A model generated the notes under the pieces. It was not told the DNA's origin, did not search any database, and was given only the letters and a program-made list of their open reading frames with translations. From positions 62,001-126,000 of the forward strand of contig JAUYKZ010000009.1 in the NCBI GenBank assembly GCA_030704845.1: a stretch of DNA of 64,000 nt. The letters run 5' to 3'. This document shows, piece after piece, positions 41,743 to 49,433 of this stretch (the stretch's first letter is position 1; each line of letters begins with the position of its first letter). Made by a program: the position numbers and the translations under genes. Source of the stretch: an archaeon. GTDB taxonomy: Archaea; Nanobdellota; Nanobdellia; Woesearchaeales; GW2011-AR9.

Positions 41743-41952
41743 ATGGCGAAAAAGGGGTTTCTTTCGTATAATGCCATGGATAAGATTATGCGAGAGGTTG
41801 GTGCCGAAAGAGTATCCGATGATGCTAAAATCGCACTAGCAGATGTATTGGAACAGAAAGCTCGTGAACTTTCTGCAAGAGCAAAACAATTTGCTGAACA
41901 TGCAGGAAGAAAAACAATCACCGAGAAAGATATTCAATTAGCAGCCAAATAA
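41743..41952 (+). CDS. Archaeal histone
   Basis: 69 residues. One histone fold: helix 1 (FLSYNAMDKIMREVGAERVS), long helix 2 (DDAKIALADVLEQKARELSARAKQFAEHAG) and helix 3 (ITEKDIQLAAK), with the family RKTI loop. It forms dimers and longer assemblies that wrap DNA. There is no tail. A TATA box (TTTATAAATAAC) lies about 30 bases upstream. The next gene, aIF5A, is close behind. Confidence 0.93.
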   Translation: MAKKGFLSYNAMDKIMREVGAERVSDDAKIALADVLEQKARELSARAKQFAEHAGRKTITEKDIQLAAK

Positions 41953-41962
41953 GGTGTTTTTA

Positions 41963-42355
41963 ATGGACGATCGAAAATTAGTTAGCGTTGGAACCTTGAA
42001 GAAAGGAGACACAATCATAATTGATAATGCGCCGTGTAAAATCACGGATACCGCAACATCCCGCCCAGGAAAACATGGGCATGCAAAAGTAAACCTTACT
42101 GCAGTAGGAATGTTGGATGGTAAAAAACGACAATTGGTCATGCCTGGACATGATAAAATAGAAGCTCCAATCATTGAAAAGAAAAACGCTCAAGTCTTAT
42201 CCGTTTCAGGAAAAACTGCAAGTGTTATGGATATGGAATCCTATGAAACATTTGAAATGGAAATCCCAGAAGATTTAGAAGGAGAAATGAAGGAAGGATC
42301 AGAAGTATTATACTGGGTTTTAACCGGTGTAAGAGTAATTAAACAAATTAAATAA
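41963..42355 (+). CDS. Translation initiation/elongation factor aIF5A
   Basis: 130 residues. The hypusination loop is SRPGKHGHAKVNL, in which the lysine of GKHGH is the modified residue; this deoxyhypusine/hypusine factor aids peptide-bond formation at difficult sequences. The N-terminal SH3-like barrel and the C-terminal OB fold (KNAQVLSVSGKTASVMDMESYETFEMEIPEDLE) are present. Start at ATG 41963 is preferred to the track GTG because AAGGTG lies 6 bases upstream. Confidence 0.95.
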   Translation: MDDRKLVSVGTLKKGDTIIIDNAPCKITDTATSRPGKHGHAKVNLTAVGMLDGKKRQLVMPGHDKIEAPIIEKKNAQVLSVSGKTASVMDMESYETFEMEIPEDLEGEMKEGSEVLYWVLTGVRVIKQIK

Positions 42356-42365
42356 GTGATGACTC

Positions 42366-42530
42366 ATGGGTAAATTCGCAGAAGCAGACGCACGATTATT
42401 CAAAAACATTTTTGTAGATCGTAAAACAAAAAGAAAAATCAGAGCTAATCCTCTTAAAGTTCAAGCTGGAAAAATCAGAGGAAGAGGAAAAAGTGCAGGT
42501 ACAAAATTACGACCTAAAAGGAAGAAATAA
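42366..42530 (+). CDS. rpl40e: Large-subunit ribosomal protein eL40, cysteine-free
   Basis: A 54-residue gene missed by the ORF track. It starts MGKFAEADARLFKNIFVDRK and ends TKLRPKRKK, the archaeal L40e frame (KxxEAxARLFK, IRANPLKVQAGKIR, ALRPK). Normal archaeal eL40 has four cysteines in two CxxC pairs. Here the positions read DxxT and GxxK, so the zinc site is completely lost. It lies 11 bases after aIF5A. Confidence in identity comes from the framing residues. Confidence 0.85.
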   Translation: MGKFAEADARLFKNIFVDRKTKRKIRANPLKVQAGKIRGRGKSAGTKLRPKRKK

Positions 42531-42532
42531 AT

Positions 42533-42560
42533 TTCTTATATTTTATTTTTCTATTGTTCT
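42533..42560 (+). terminator. T-rich terminator after eL40
   Basis: TTTCTTATATTTTATTTTTCTATTGTTC follows the eL40 stop on the plus strand, a typical archaeal poly-T termination signal ending the histone-aIF5A-eL40 transcript. Confidence 0.45.
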
Positions 42561-42602
42561 ATTTTAGAAACAAATAAAAACCCTTAGATATTGATTTAGT
42601 CA

Positions 42603-43787
42603 ATGATAGATGTATTAAGCTTTCTTTTGAGATTTAAGTATGTAATCATCTTCTATTTAGCTATTATCATCCTTTTGATCTGGAAACGTAAAAAAATTCA
42701 AACCCAAGCAAAAATTATTTTTCTTTATCGAATGAAATGGGGATTAAGATGGATGGATAAATATTCCCAGAAACATCGAGAATGGATTATTCTTTTAGGT
42801 TATATCGGGGTGGGAGTTGGATTTATTGGAATGCTTATCATTGGTTATTTCTTAGTAAAGAATCTTTACGACTTATTTACTATCCCCGCAATGGCATCCG
42901 GAGTGTCATTAGTACTTCCCGGAATAAATGTCCCGGGTTTAGGAATCTTACCATTCTGGCATTGGTTAATTGCAATTTTCTTTATTGCCATAGTACATGA
43001 ATTTTCTCATGGTATTGTTGCAAGAGCACATAATGTAGAAGTCAAAAACACAGGCATTGTTTTCTTTGGACCAATCATTGGAGCTTTTGTTGAACCAAAT
43101 GAAAAAAAGATGGTAAAAGAGAATGATATTGTTCAATATTCAATTCTCGCTGCTGGATCATTTTCAAACATAATGCTAGGTCTGCTTGCCCTTTTCCTTC
43201 TTGGATTTGCGGCTATGCCTTTACAAGATGCAATGACTGATGCAGTAGGATTTAGTTTTGAAAATTATTATGGAGAAACTTCTCCAGCCCAGATTGCAGG
43301 TATAAATCCTGGCGTTATTGTAACGGGCATTGACGATGTTACATCTTCTACGTTTCAAGAGTTCCAAGAAGAATTAATCAAAAATGGACCAGGAGACACA
43401 ATTATAATTCATACGACAGAAAAAGATTTGTCATTAGTATTAACCGAAAGCCCGGATGTTCCTGGCCGAGGGTTTCTAGGAATTAGCAATATCAAAAATG
43501 AAATTGAAGTCAAAGAACAATATTCGATGGGAATCATGAATTTGTTCTATAACACACTTGAAACAATCACCAGTTTCTTACGTTGGTTATACCTTCTAAG
43601 TTTAGGTATCGGATTATTTAATTTGTTACCATTACCAATCGTTGATGGTGGTAGAATGGTTCAAACATTCCTTCATAAATTGAAAGGTATTGATAAAGGA
43701 GAAAAAAGATATAGGCAGATTAGTTTATTCTTTTTATTAGTTCTAGTGTTCAGTTTATTCTTTCCTTGGTTAAGTAAAGTATTTTAA
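42603..43787 (+). CDS. Site-2-protease-like membrane metalloprotease (M50)
   Basis: 394 residues with about seven membrane segments. The zinc motif is IVHEFSHGIVARAHN (HExxH), the second metal-site motif NLLPLPIVDGGRMVQTFLH (NxxPxPxxDGG). A PDZ-like domain lies between (ETSPAQIAGINPGVIVTGIDDV, PGDTIIIHTTEKD). This family cleaves membrane-embedded substrates to release regulators. There is no adjacent candidate substrate. Confidence 0.92.
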   Translation: MIDVLSFLLRFKYVIIFYLAIIILLIWKRKKIQTQAKIIFLYRMKWGLRWMDKYSQKHREWIILLGYIGVGVGFIGMLIIGYFLVKNLYDLFTIPAMASGVSLVLPGINVPGLGILPFWHWLIAIFFIAIVHEFSHGIVARAHNVEVKNTGIVFFGPIIGAFVEPNEKKMVKENDIVQYSILAAGSFSNIMLGLLALFLLGFAAMPLQDAMTDAVGFSFENYYGETSPAQIAGINPGVIVTGIDDVTSSTFQEFQEELIKNGPGDTIIIHTTEKDLSLVLTESPDVPGRGFLGISNIKNEIEVKEQYSMGIMNLFYNTLETITSFLRWLYLLSLGIGLFNLLPLPIVDGGRMVQTFLHKLKGIDKGEKRYRQISLFFLLVLVFSLFFPWLSKVF

Positions 43788-43799
43788 AAGAGTTAAAAA

Positions 43800-44654
43800 T
43801 TAATTTTGAATACTGCTAAAAACTTCCCTAATTTCTTTTTCTCTCTGATTATAACTGACAGCGGAATTATAATAGTTCCAAAAAACATCCTGTAGCCAAG
43901 CTAACCAACTAGAGTCATAAATCTCATAAAAAATTCGCAAATTTTCCTCCAGTTCCCTTTTTTTATAAAAGGAAGTCAACTCTTCATTCTTAAAACGAGC
44001 AATTTTTTGATCAATGATAAAACCTCTTAACGGTTGATAGGTATGTCTTATTTCAAACAAATCTTCGTATTTATTTAATAAGTATTCTACTTTCTTCAAA
44101 TTTTTCATCGAACCGGCATTAACCCGAGTAAGTATTTTTATTGCTACGTTTCTTTTTAAAGCATTTTCTATATCATCCAATATGTTATAATTACCCTCTT
44201 GTAAATTAATAAAAGACAAATTACCGGAAAAGCAAAAAATGGTTTTTTCTGCCGTTTTGAACAGACGGCTGAAATCTTCTCTCCAAGTTTCACCTTGATC
44301 ATTATAGTTTTCTACAAAAACTTTTTTTTGATCATTAGGAACAAACTGATATAATTCCATAAAATCAAAATCTTTCTTATCTCTAGCCCTACTTATCTGA
44401 TTAAACAAATTTTTCTTAATTAAATCCGAATTTGATCCTATATTTTTATAGTAAACAACTTTTAAAGCCCCATAACTACCCTTTCTAAAAACTTTGATAT
44501 CTATCAGACCAGTTCTTTCTTTTAAATTTTGTAAATAAGAATTTGTTGTAACCCAACTTTTATTAATTATTTTAGAAACTTCCTGTATGCTCAACGGCTC
44601 GCTCTTTAAAGCAGAAATAATTTCCCTTTTCTCTTCTTCATTTAAGCCACCCAT
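43800..44654 (-). CDS. Winged-helix regulator with a PLD/TrmB-like C-terminal domain
   Basis: 284 residues. The N-terminal winged helix spans about residues 5-75 (EEEKREIISALKSEPLSIQEVSKIINKSWVTTNSYLQNLKERTG). The C-terminal half resembles sensor domains of TrmB/HTH-PLD regulators: TIFCFSGNLSFINLQ, AIKILTRVNAGSMK, FEIRHTYQPLRGFIIDQK. It is divergent from the aaRS-like/radical SAM operon and shares a 105-bp intergenic region holding three direct repeats. It is probably a local regulator; the ligand is unknown. Confidence 0.7.
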   Translation of the reverse strand: MGGLNEEEKREIISALKSEPLSIQEVSKIINKSWVTTNSYLQNLKERTGLIDIKVFRKGSYGALKVVYYKNIGSNSDLIKKNLFNQISRARDKKDFDFMELYQFVPNDQKKVFVENYNDQGETWREDFSRLFKTAEKTIFCFSGNLSFINLQEGNYNILDDIENALKRNVAIKILTRVNAGSMKNLKKVEYLLNKYEDLFEIRHTYQPLRGFIIDQKIARFKNEELTSFYKKRELEENLRIFYEIYDSSWLAWLQDVFWNYYNSAVSYNQREKEIREVFSSIQN

Positions 44655-44693
44655 GAAAATAAAATTAATTTCTTTATATTTAAAAATTTATAC

Positions 44694-44747
44694 TTTTGAA
44701 ACTACACACCATAGTTTTAAAACTAAACTAGATAAGTATTAAAACTA
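44694..44747. promoter_or_regulatory. Three phased 11-bp direct repeats, candidate operator
   Basis: TTTTGAAACTA (44694), TTTTAAAACTA (44715) and TATTAAAACTA (44737) are spaced 21 and 22 bp apart, which is two helical turns, so all lie on one DNA face. They fill the intergenic region between the divergent regulator and the aaRS-like gene and overlap its candidate TATA sites. The middle copy is embedded in the palindrome TAGTTTTAAAACTA. Confidence 0.6.
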
Positions 44748-44759
44748 CTTATTATTAAT

Positions 44760-45581
44760 ATGAAGAAAAATAGTTTAGGGATAAAATCAGATGTTGATTA
44801 CCACAAAGTTGCTAATGCCCTCGATTTTTATGAAGAAAAGGGTTATGAAAAAATAAATGTTCCTTGGATTATTTCTAAAGAAGCCTATCAAATTACTTCA
44901 AAAGGATACCCTCAAATCCTTAGCCGCTTAGGTTACCATGTTGCTTCAGCTGAACAGTCATTTTTGGAACTAATTTTAAAAGAAAAATTACCTCTGGGAA
45001 AGTTTGTTGCCTGCTCTCCTTGCTTTAGAGACGATAAAGTTGATAACTTTCATAACAAAAACTTTTTAAAAGTTGAGTTAATAAATCATCTTGGTTTTAA
45101 AAAACCGGATGACGGCGAAAACCTAGTAAAAGAAATGTTAAATGATGCTAAAGAATTTTTACAAAAATACGCTTCTTTGAAAATTAAGAAAACTTCCCAA
45201 GGATTAGATCTTTTTTTAGAGGAAATTGAAGTAGGTTCATACGGAATTCGCTCTCATGCTGGTTTTTATTGGGTTTACGGGACTGGATTAGCTGAACCAC
45301 GATTCTCTTACTGTTTAAAAAAACAAAAGAGAGGTTATCACCTTAAAGATATTGCTAAAGGAAAATTAGGTGAAAAGACTAAAATTTACGAAGAGATTGA
45401 AGAATTCAAAGATTCTCTTCAACAAAATAATCCCTTAATGGCATTACTAGAGCTTTCTGATTTAATTGGTTCTATTGAAGAATATTTAAATCAACAATTC
45501 CGAGGCACAATTAGTTTAGATGACCTTATTGCCATGAAAGATGTTACAAAACGAGCTTTTATTAATGGCCATAGAAAATGA
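44760..45581 (+). CDS. Class II aaRS-like catalytic domain fused to a MazG-like domain
   Basis: 273 residues. The class II aaRS core is seen in motif 1 (GYEKINVPWIIS), motif 2 (FVACSPCFRDDKVDNF...VELI), an EVGSYGIRSH stretch and motif 3 (GTGLAEPRFSYCL). There is no anticodon-binding domain. The last 50 residues (LLELSDLIGSIEEYLNQQ, DLIAMKDVTKRAFINGHR) resemble MazG/phosphoribosyl-ATP pyrophosphohydrolase-like helical proteins. It probably forms an adenylate of an amino acid or other acid, but not as a normal tRNA ligase. The next gene overlaps by ATGA. Confidence 0.7.
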   Translation: MKKNSLGIKSDVDYHKVANALDFYEEKGYEKINVPWIISKEAYQITSKGYPQILSRLGYHVASAEQSFLELILKEKLPLGKFVACSPCFRDDKVDNFHNKNFLKVELINHLGFKKPDDGENLVKEMLNDAKEFLQKYASLKIKKTSQGLDLFLEEIEVGSYGIRSHAGFYWVYGTGLAEPRFSYCLKKQKRGYHLKDIAKGKLGEKTKIYEEIEEFKDSLQQNNPLMALLELSDLIGSIEEYLNQQFRGTISLDDLIAMKDVTKRAFINGHRK

Positions 45582-46264
45582 AACGACTCTACTTAGTCCC
45601 TGTCAGAGATGCATGTAACAGTAATTGTTCATTTTGTTATATGAAAGAAAAAAAAATCGACGTTTCTATTCCTCAATATATGGATTTTGACAAATTGGAA
45701 GAAATTATTGAAGAGATCCAAGATGAAATTAATGAAGTAGAAATCACCGGTGGAGGAGAACCGCTAATTCATAAAGAAATTGGACGAATTATCGAATTGT
45801 TTAAGGCTAAAAAAATTTATACTAAAATGTATACTAATGGTTTCTTATTAAAGGAAATTCCTCTTGTTGACGAGATTAACCTCTCCCGAGTTCACTGGGA
45901 TTCACAAATTAATAATAGATTTTATCACTCTTCACAACAAAATGATTTGGAAGCAGTTTTGAAACATTATCAAAAATTTGCTAAGAAAATCAGAATGCAA
46001 ACAATCTTATTGAAGGGGGCCATTGATTCCGCCGATAAAGCTTTAGAGTTTATTGAAAGATATGAAGATTTAGTGGACGTTTTCATGTTTAGAACTTTAT
46101 TTCCTGAATGTGATTTAGAGAAAGAACACTTTGTTCCTTATTTTGATTTAAATCATCCCAAAGTAAAAATGGATCAGACTTTGGATGCTTACGAGGGAGA
46201 ATTGTTTTTCTTAGACACATCTCACAAATTAAGGAAAGAATTCTATTTTGGTGTTAAGAGGTAA
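45578..46264 (+). CDS. Radical SAM protein
   Basis: 228 residues. The 4Fe-4S cluster motif is CNSNCSFCY (CxxxCxxC) at residues 13-21, with the SAM-binding GGGEPL at about residue 60. The barrel continues through YTNGFLLKEI and VHWDSQIN. No C-terminal SPASM cluster is present. Coupling by a 4-base overlap to an aaRS-like gene suggests that the two act on a common product. The reaction is unknown. Confidence 0.82.
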   Translation: MKRLYLVPVRDACNSNCSFCYMKEKKIDVSIPQYMDFDKLEEIIEEIQDEINEVEITGGGEPLIHKEIGRIIELFKAKKIYTKMYTNGFLLKEIPLVDEINLSRVHWDSQINNRFYHSSQQNDLEAVLKHYQKFAKKIRMQTILLKGAIDSADKALEFIERYEDLVDVFMFRTLFPECDLEKEHFVPYFDLNHPKVKMDQTLDAYEGELFFLDTSHKLRKEFYFGVKR

Positions 46265-46269
46265 GTAAA

Positions 46270-47187
46270 TTATTCTAATTCTACTAAATACTTCTCAACT
46301 TCTATAGCCGCCTGACACCCTGAACCAGCAGCAGTTATTGCTTGCCTGTAACGAGTATCCTGCACATCTCCTGCTGCAAAAACTCCTGGAAGATTGGTGT
46401 TAGTAAATCTATCTGTTTTAAGATAACCGTGATTATCTAAATCCAGTTTTCCTTGAAAGATGGTAGTATTTGGAACGTGACCAATAGCAAGAAAAACCCC
46501 GTCACATTTGAAATCGGATATCTCACCAGTTTCCAAATTTTTTAATTTAACTCCGGAAACTAATTTGTCACCAAAAATTTCTGCGACTTCGGAATTCCAA
46601 ACATAACCAATTTTAGAATTATTTTTTGCTCTATCCCGCATAATTTTAGATGCCCTCAATTCACTTCTTCTGTGAATTAGAGTTACTTTAGTTGCAAATT
46701 TGGTTAGGAAAATAGCTTCTTCCATTGCTGAATCTCCCCCACCAATAACAATAACTTCCTTATCCTTAAAGAAAGCACCATCGCATGTTGCACACGTTGT
46801 AACACCGCGCCCTTTAAACTTTTCTTCTGAAGGTAAACCTAACCACCGTGCAGAAGCCCCAGTAGAAATTATAATTGTTTTTGTTTGAAGTTTATCTCCG
46901 CCCATCAGAGTTAACTCATATCCTCCTTCAATGGGGTTAAAATCAGTAACGATATCGACCATGAATCTAGTTCCAAATCTTTCGGCTTGTTTTTTAGCCA
47001 TCTGTACTAATTCTGGGCCTTGCACTCCATTCGGAAATCCAGGAAAATTTTCTACATCGGTTGTTAAAGTTAATTGACCCCCATCTTCAGATCCGGAAAT
47101 AATTAGTGGATTAAGATTTGCTCGCGCAGTATAAATTGCGGCGGTACAACCGGAGATTCCAGTGCCAAGAATAATTACATTTTCCAT
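46270..47187 (-). CDS. trxB: Thioredoxin reductase
   Basis: FAD flavoprotein that reduces thioredoxin using NADPH. FAD site ILGTGISGCTAAIYTARA, redox-active CATC (GVTTCATCDGAFFKDKEV), NADPH site VIGGGDSAMEEAIFLTK, and the FAD-binding C-terminal VFAAGDVQDTRYRQAITAAGSGCQAA. Length is 305 residues. Start at 47187 (MENVIILG) rather than the track start, which lies inside the preceding gene. It directly follows a flavin reductase gene, one base after its stop. Confidence 0.96.
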   Translation of the reverse strand: MENVIILGTGISGCTAAIYTARANLNPLIISGSEDGGQLTLTTDVENFPGFPNGVQGPELVQMAKKQAERFGTRFMVDIVTDFNPIEGGYELTLMGGDKLQTKTIIISTGASARWLGLPSEEKFKGRGVTTCATCDGAFFKDKEVIVIGGGDSAMEEAIFLTKFATKVTLIHRRSELRASKIMRDRAKNNSKIGYVWNSEVAEIFGDKLVSGVKLKNLETGEISDFKCDGVFLAIGHVPNTTIFQGKLDLDNHGYLKTDRFTNTNLPGVFAAGDVQDTRYRQAITAAGSGCQAAIEVEKYLVELE

Positions 47188-47188
47188 T

Positions 47189-47881
47189 TTAATTATACCT
47201 CTCAAATCGAATATTTTTTGGCTCAACTTGTTTATTGATCAATAACTCTTTCGTCTCCAACACCATTTCTTTTAAACCACAGATGTAAAATGTGGTATCA
47301 CTACAATCTTCCGGTAAATGTTGTTGGACTCTTCCTTGTTTACCTTCCCATTCATCACGACTTAACATAGGAATATATTCAAAATTAGGATATTGTTTCG
47401 CTAGTTGCTGAAATTTATCATGCAAAAATAATCCTTTCTGATGCCTCACTCCAAAAAGAAGAACAAACTTTTTTTCAGGCATAGATGGAAGGAATTCCAT
47501 AAGCATGCTATATAACGGAGTCACCCCAGTTCCGGTCCCGACCAGACAAATAGTTGGGGAGTTATCTTCTTCATCAAATATAAAATGGCCCAATGGCCCT
47601 TTAAATTCAAAGGAATTGCCTACTTGAGCATTATCAAAAATACTTGAAGCAAATCCTCCTTCAACTATTTTGATACATAAATCTAATTGGCCTTTCTGTG
47701 AGGGAGGATTAAGAATAGAATATGATCTTCTTTTGGTTTCTGATTCATTTTCAACTTTAACAGAAACGTATTGTCCAGCTTTAAACGTGAAATTTTCAGG
47801 ACATTGAAATGATAACAAAATTACATCTTCTGTGAGTTGTTTCCGATCAATAACTTTTGCAGTGAAGGTATTTATTTCCAT
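47189..47881 (-). CDS. FAD/NAD(P)-binding oxidoreductase (FNR family)
   Basis: 230 residues. FAD site RRSYSILNPPSQKG (RxYS), then FKGPLGHFIF, then the NAD(P) site CLVGTGTGVTPLYSML, and the C-terminal YICGLKEMVLETKELL. This is the ferredoxin/flavodoxin-NADP reductase fold. It is in an operon with trxB and could supply reductant for ferredoxin-linked reactions; the partner is not shown. Confidence 0.9.
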   Translation of the reverse strand: MEINTFTAKVIDRKQLTEDVILLSFQCPENFTFKAGQYVSVKVENESETKRRSYSILNPPSQKGQLDLCIKIVEGGFASSIFDNAQVGNSFEFKGPLGHFIFDEEDNSPTICLVGTGTGVTPLYSMLMEFLPSMPEKKFVLLFGVRHQKGLFLHDKFQQLAKQYPNFEYIPMLSRDEWEGKQGRVQQHLPEDCSDTTFYICGLKEMVLETKELLINKQVEPKNIRFERYN

Positions 47882-47899
47882 TAAAAAACGACATGAGGG

Positions 47900-48292
47900 T
47901 TACTTTAAATATTTTCCCTTTCTAAATTTATCTACAAATTTAGTGAACTTTTTCTTAGGCAGTTGCGGTTCCAAGGAATATCCCTGTTTTTTTAGATAAT
48001 CCTGAACTTTTTTTTCTCCCAATGGTTTAGCTGCAGTGCCTAGAGTGTAATAAATTTTTTCCACCGTACTTCCCCAGGAGAAATCTCCTTTTTCTTCTTC
48101 GATAGTATTTAATTCAATTTCTCTTGTTTTTTCACCTTTGCGCAGATGATAATAGATACTTCTTTGGGTTACCTCTGGAAAAATTTCATTATAAATTTTA
48201 GCAATCTGATACCCATAACCTCTACCGAGATAATAAAGAATTTCAACAACGTTCTGTCGGATCTGACTTTGAACTGGTCTTCCTGGTGGCAT
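47900..48292 (-). CDS. Winged-helix DNA-binding protein, PadR-like
   Basis: 130 residues. The N-terminal half is a winged helix: PGRPVQSQIRQNVVEILYYLGRGYGYQIAKIYNEIFPEVTQRSIYYHLRKG. The sequence GxGYQIAKxYxEIFPxVTxRSIYYHLRKG is a recurrent archaeal family. A basic C-terminus follows. It is divergent from Rpp21 and upstream of the flavin reductase, and may regulate either. Confidence 0.7.
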   Translation of the reverse strand: MPPGRPVQSQIRQNVVEILYYLGRGYGYQIAKIYNEIFPEVTQRSIYYHLRKGEKTREIELNTIEEEKGDFSWGSTVEKIYYTLGTAAKPLGEKKVQDYLKKQGYSLEPQLPKKKFTKFVDKFRKGKYLK

Positions 48293-48329
48293 AAAGTATT
48301 AAATAGAAACAGTGTTTATATTAGTTTTG

Positions 48330-48641
48330 ATGGCAAAACCGATTATTCCAAAACATAAACAAAAAGAAATTGCTAAAGAGCGGGTTAAAACACTTTTCGA
48401 ACAAGCAGCTATCCAGTTTCCTAAAAGGAAAGATTTAGCAAACAGGTATGTTGCCCTTGCCAGAAAAATCTCTATGAAAGTAAGAATGCGAATTCCTCCT
48501 AATTTGAAAAGAAGATTTTGTAAACATTGTTACAAATATCTCCAACCAGGAGTTAATTCTAGAGTCAGAACTAGAGAAGGTAAAGTAATTATTTCTTGTT
48601 TAGAATGTAATAAATTTATGCGAATACCAGTGAAAAAATAA
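48330..48641 (+). CDS. rnp4: RNase P protein component Rpp21 (Rpr2/Rnp4)
   Basis: 103 residues. An N-terminal helical part (KPIIPKHKQKEIAKERVKTLFEQAAIQFPKRKDLANRYVALARKISMKVRM) is followed by a zinc ribbon, FCKHCYKYLQPGVNSRVRTREGKVIISCLECNKFMRIP, with two CxxC pairs. This is the family hallmark. It pairs with Rpp29 on RNase P RNA. Start at ATG 48330 rather than the track start, six codons earlier. Confidence 0.95.
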   Translation: MAKPIIPKHKQKEIAKERVKTLFEQAAIQFPKRKDLANRYVALARKISMKVRMRIPPNLKRRFCKHCYKYLQPGVNSRVRTREGKVIISCLECNKFMRIPVKK

Positions 48642-48656
48642 ATAGATTTGTTAAAT

Positions 48657-49433
48657 ATGAAAATATCAGTCCATTTTAAGAGTTGTTTGCTTGGTTTAGT
48701 TTCACTTTGTTTGACTGGGACATCAATAGAAATGACAAGCGTACGTGATGAACATAAAAATAAAATTAAACATGAAGCTTATTCTAACCTTGAAAGAATC
48801 ATGGAAGAACAGGAGGAAAGACTAGGCATAATTCATAAAGATAAACCAAACCTAGCATTTGAAGTTTCAAATTATGACGAAAGATTTTTTGCAGTCTATA
48901 CACCCGAGAATGATACTATTAACTTTAATTCTAAATCGCTAACATGTGAAACTGATCTGATAATCTATCAATTTATAAATTGGCTTGAAGGCAATGAAGT
49001 TGAGAATTATAGGATTGTTTTAGAACACGAATTAGGACATTTTTATGTTGATAAACTCAATGAAAGTTTAGGCAAAGGTAACTGGCCAATTTTTCCAGAT
49101 TCTAAAGATAGAGCGGGGATTATTGGTTTACGAATAATCTCAGAAGGAATTGCAGAATATTTTGAAAGAACCCATACTCAACAATTAGACTTATTTACTG
49201 ATTCAGAATGGCCAAACAATTTAGAATCATATGATGCCACAGATTTACCAAAATTCAAATGGCTGATTTATGGTGGTGGTTACCATTTAGTCAAACCAAT
49301 AATTGATAGTTATGGAAAAAATGGTATTAAATATCTCATGCTTAATCCCCCAAAAAATGACGAAATAACAAATTTAGAAAAATATCAAAATAAAATTCTT
49401 CAAGAACTTAAAGAAAATAAACTTGGTCCTTAG
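48657..49433 (+). CDS. Secreted gluzincin-like metalloprotease, hypothetical
   Basis: 258 residues from ATG 48657. A signal peptide (MKISVHFKSCLLGLVSLCLTG) is followed by a soluble domain with IVLEHELGHFYVDKL (HExxH) and, about 40 residues later, ISEGIAEYFERTHTQ, whose glutamate is a typical third zinc ligand. That makes it a gluzincin-type peptidase, probably acting outside the cell. The final 26 bases overlap the convergent PPDK-like gene. Confidence 0.7.
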   Translation: MKISVHFKSCLLGLVSLCLTGTSIEMTSVRDEHKNKIKHEAYSNLERIMEEQEERLGIIHKDKPNLAFEVSNYDERFFAVYTPENDTINFNSKSLTCETDLIIYQFINWLEGNEVENYRIVLEHELGHFYVDKLNESLGKGNWPIFPDSKDRAGIIGLRIISEGIAEYFERTHTQQLDLFTDSEWPNNLESYDATDLPKFKWLIYGGGYHLVKPIIDSYGKNGIKYLMLNPPKNDEITNLEKYQNKILQELKENKLGP

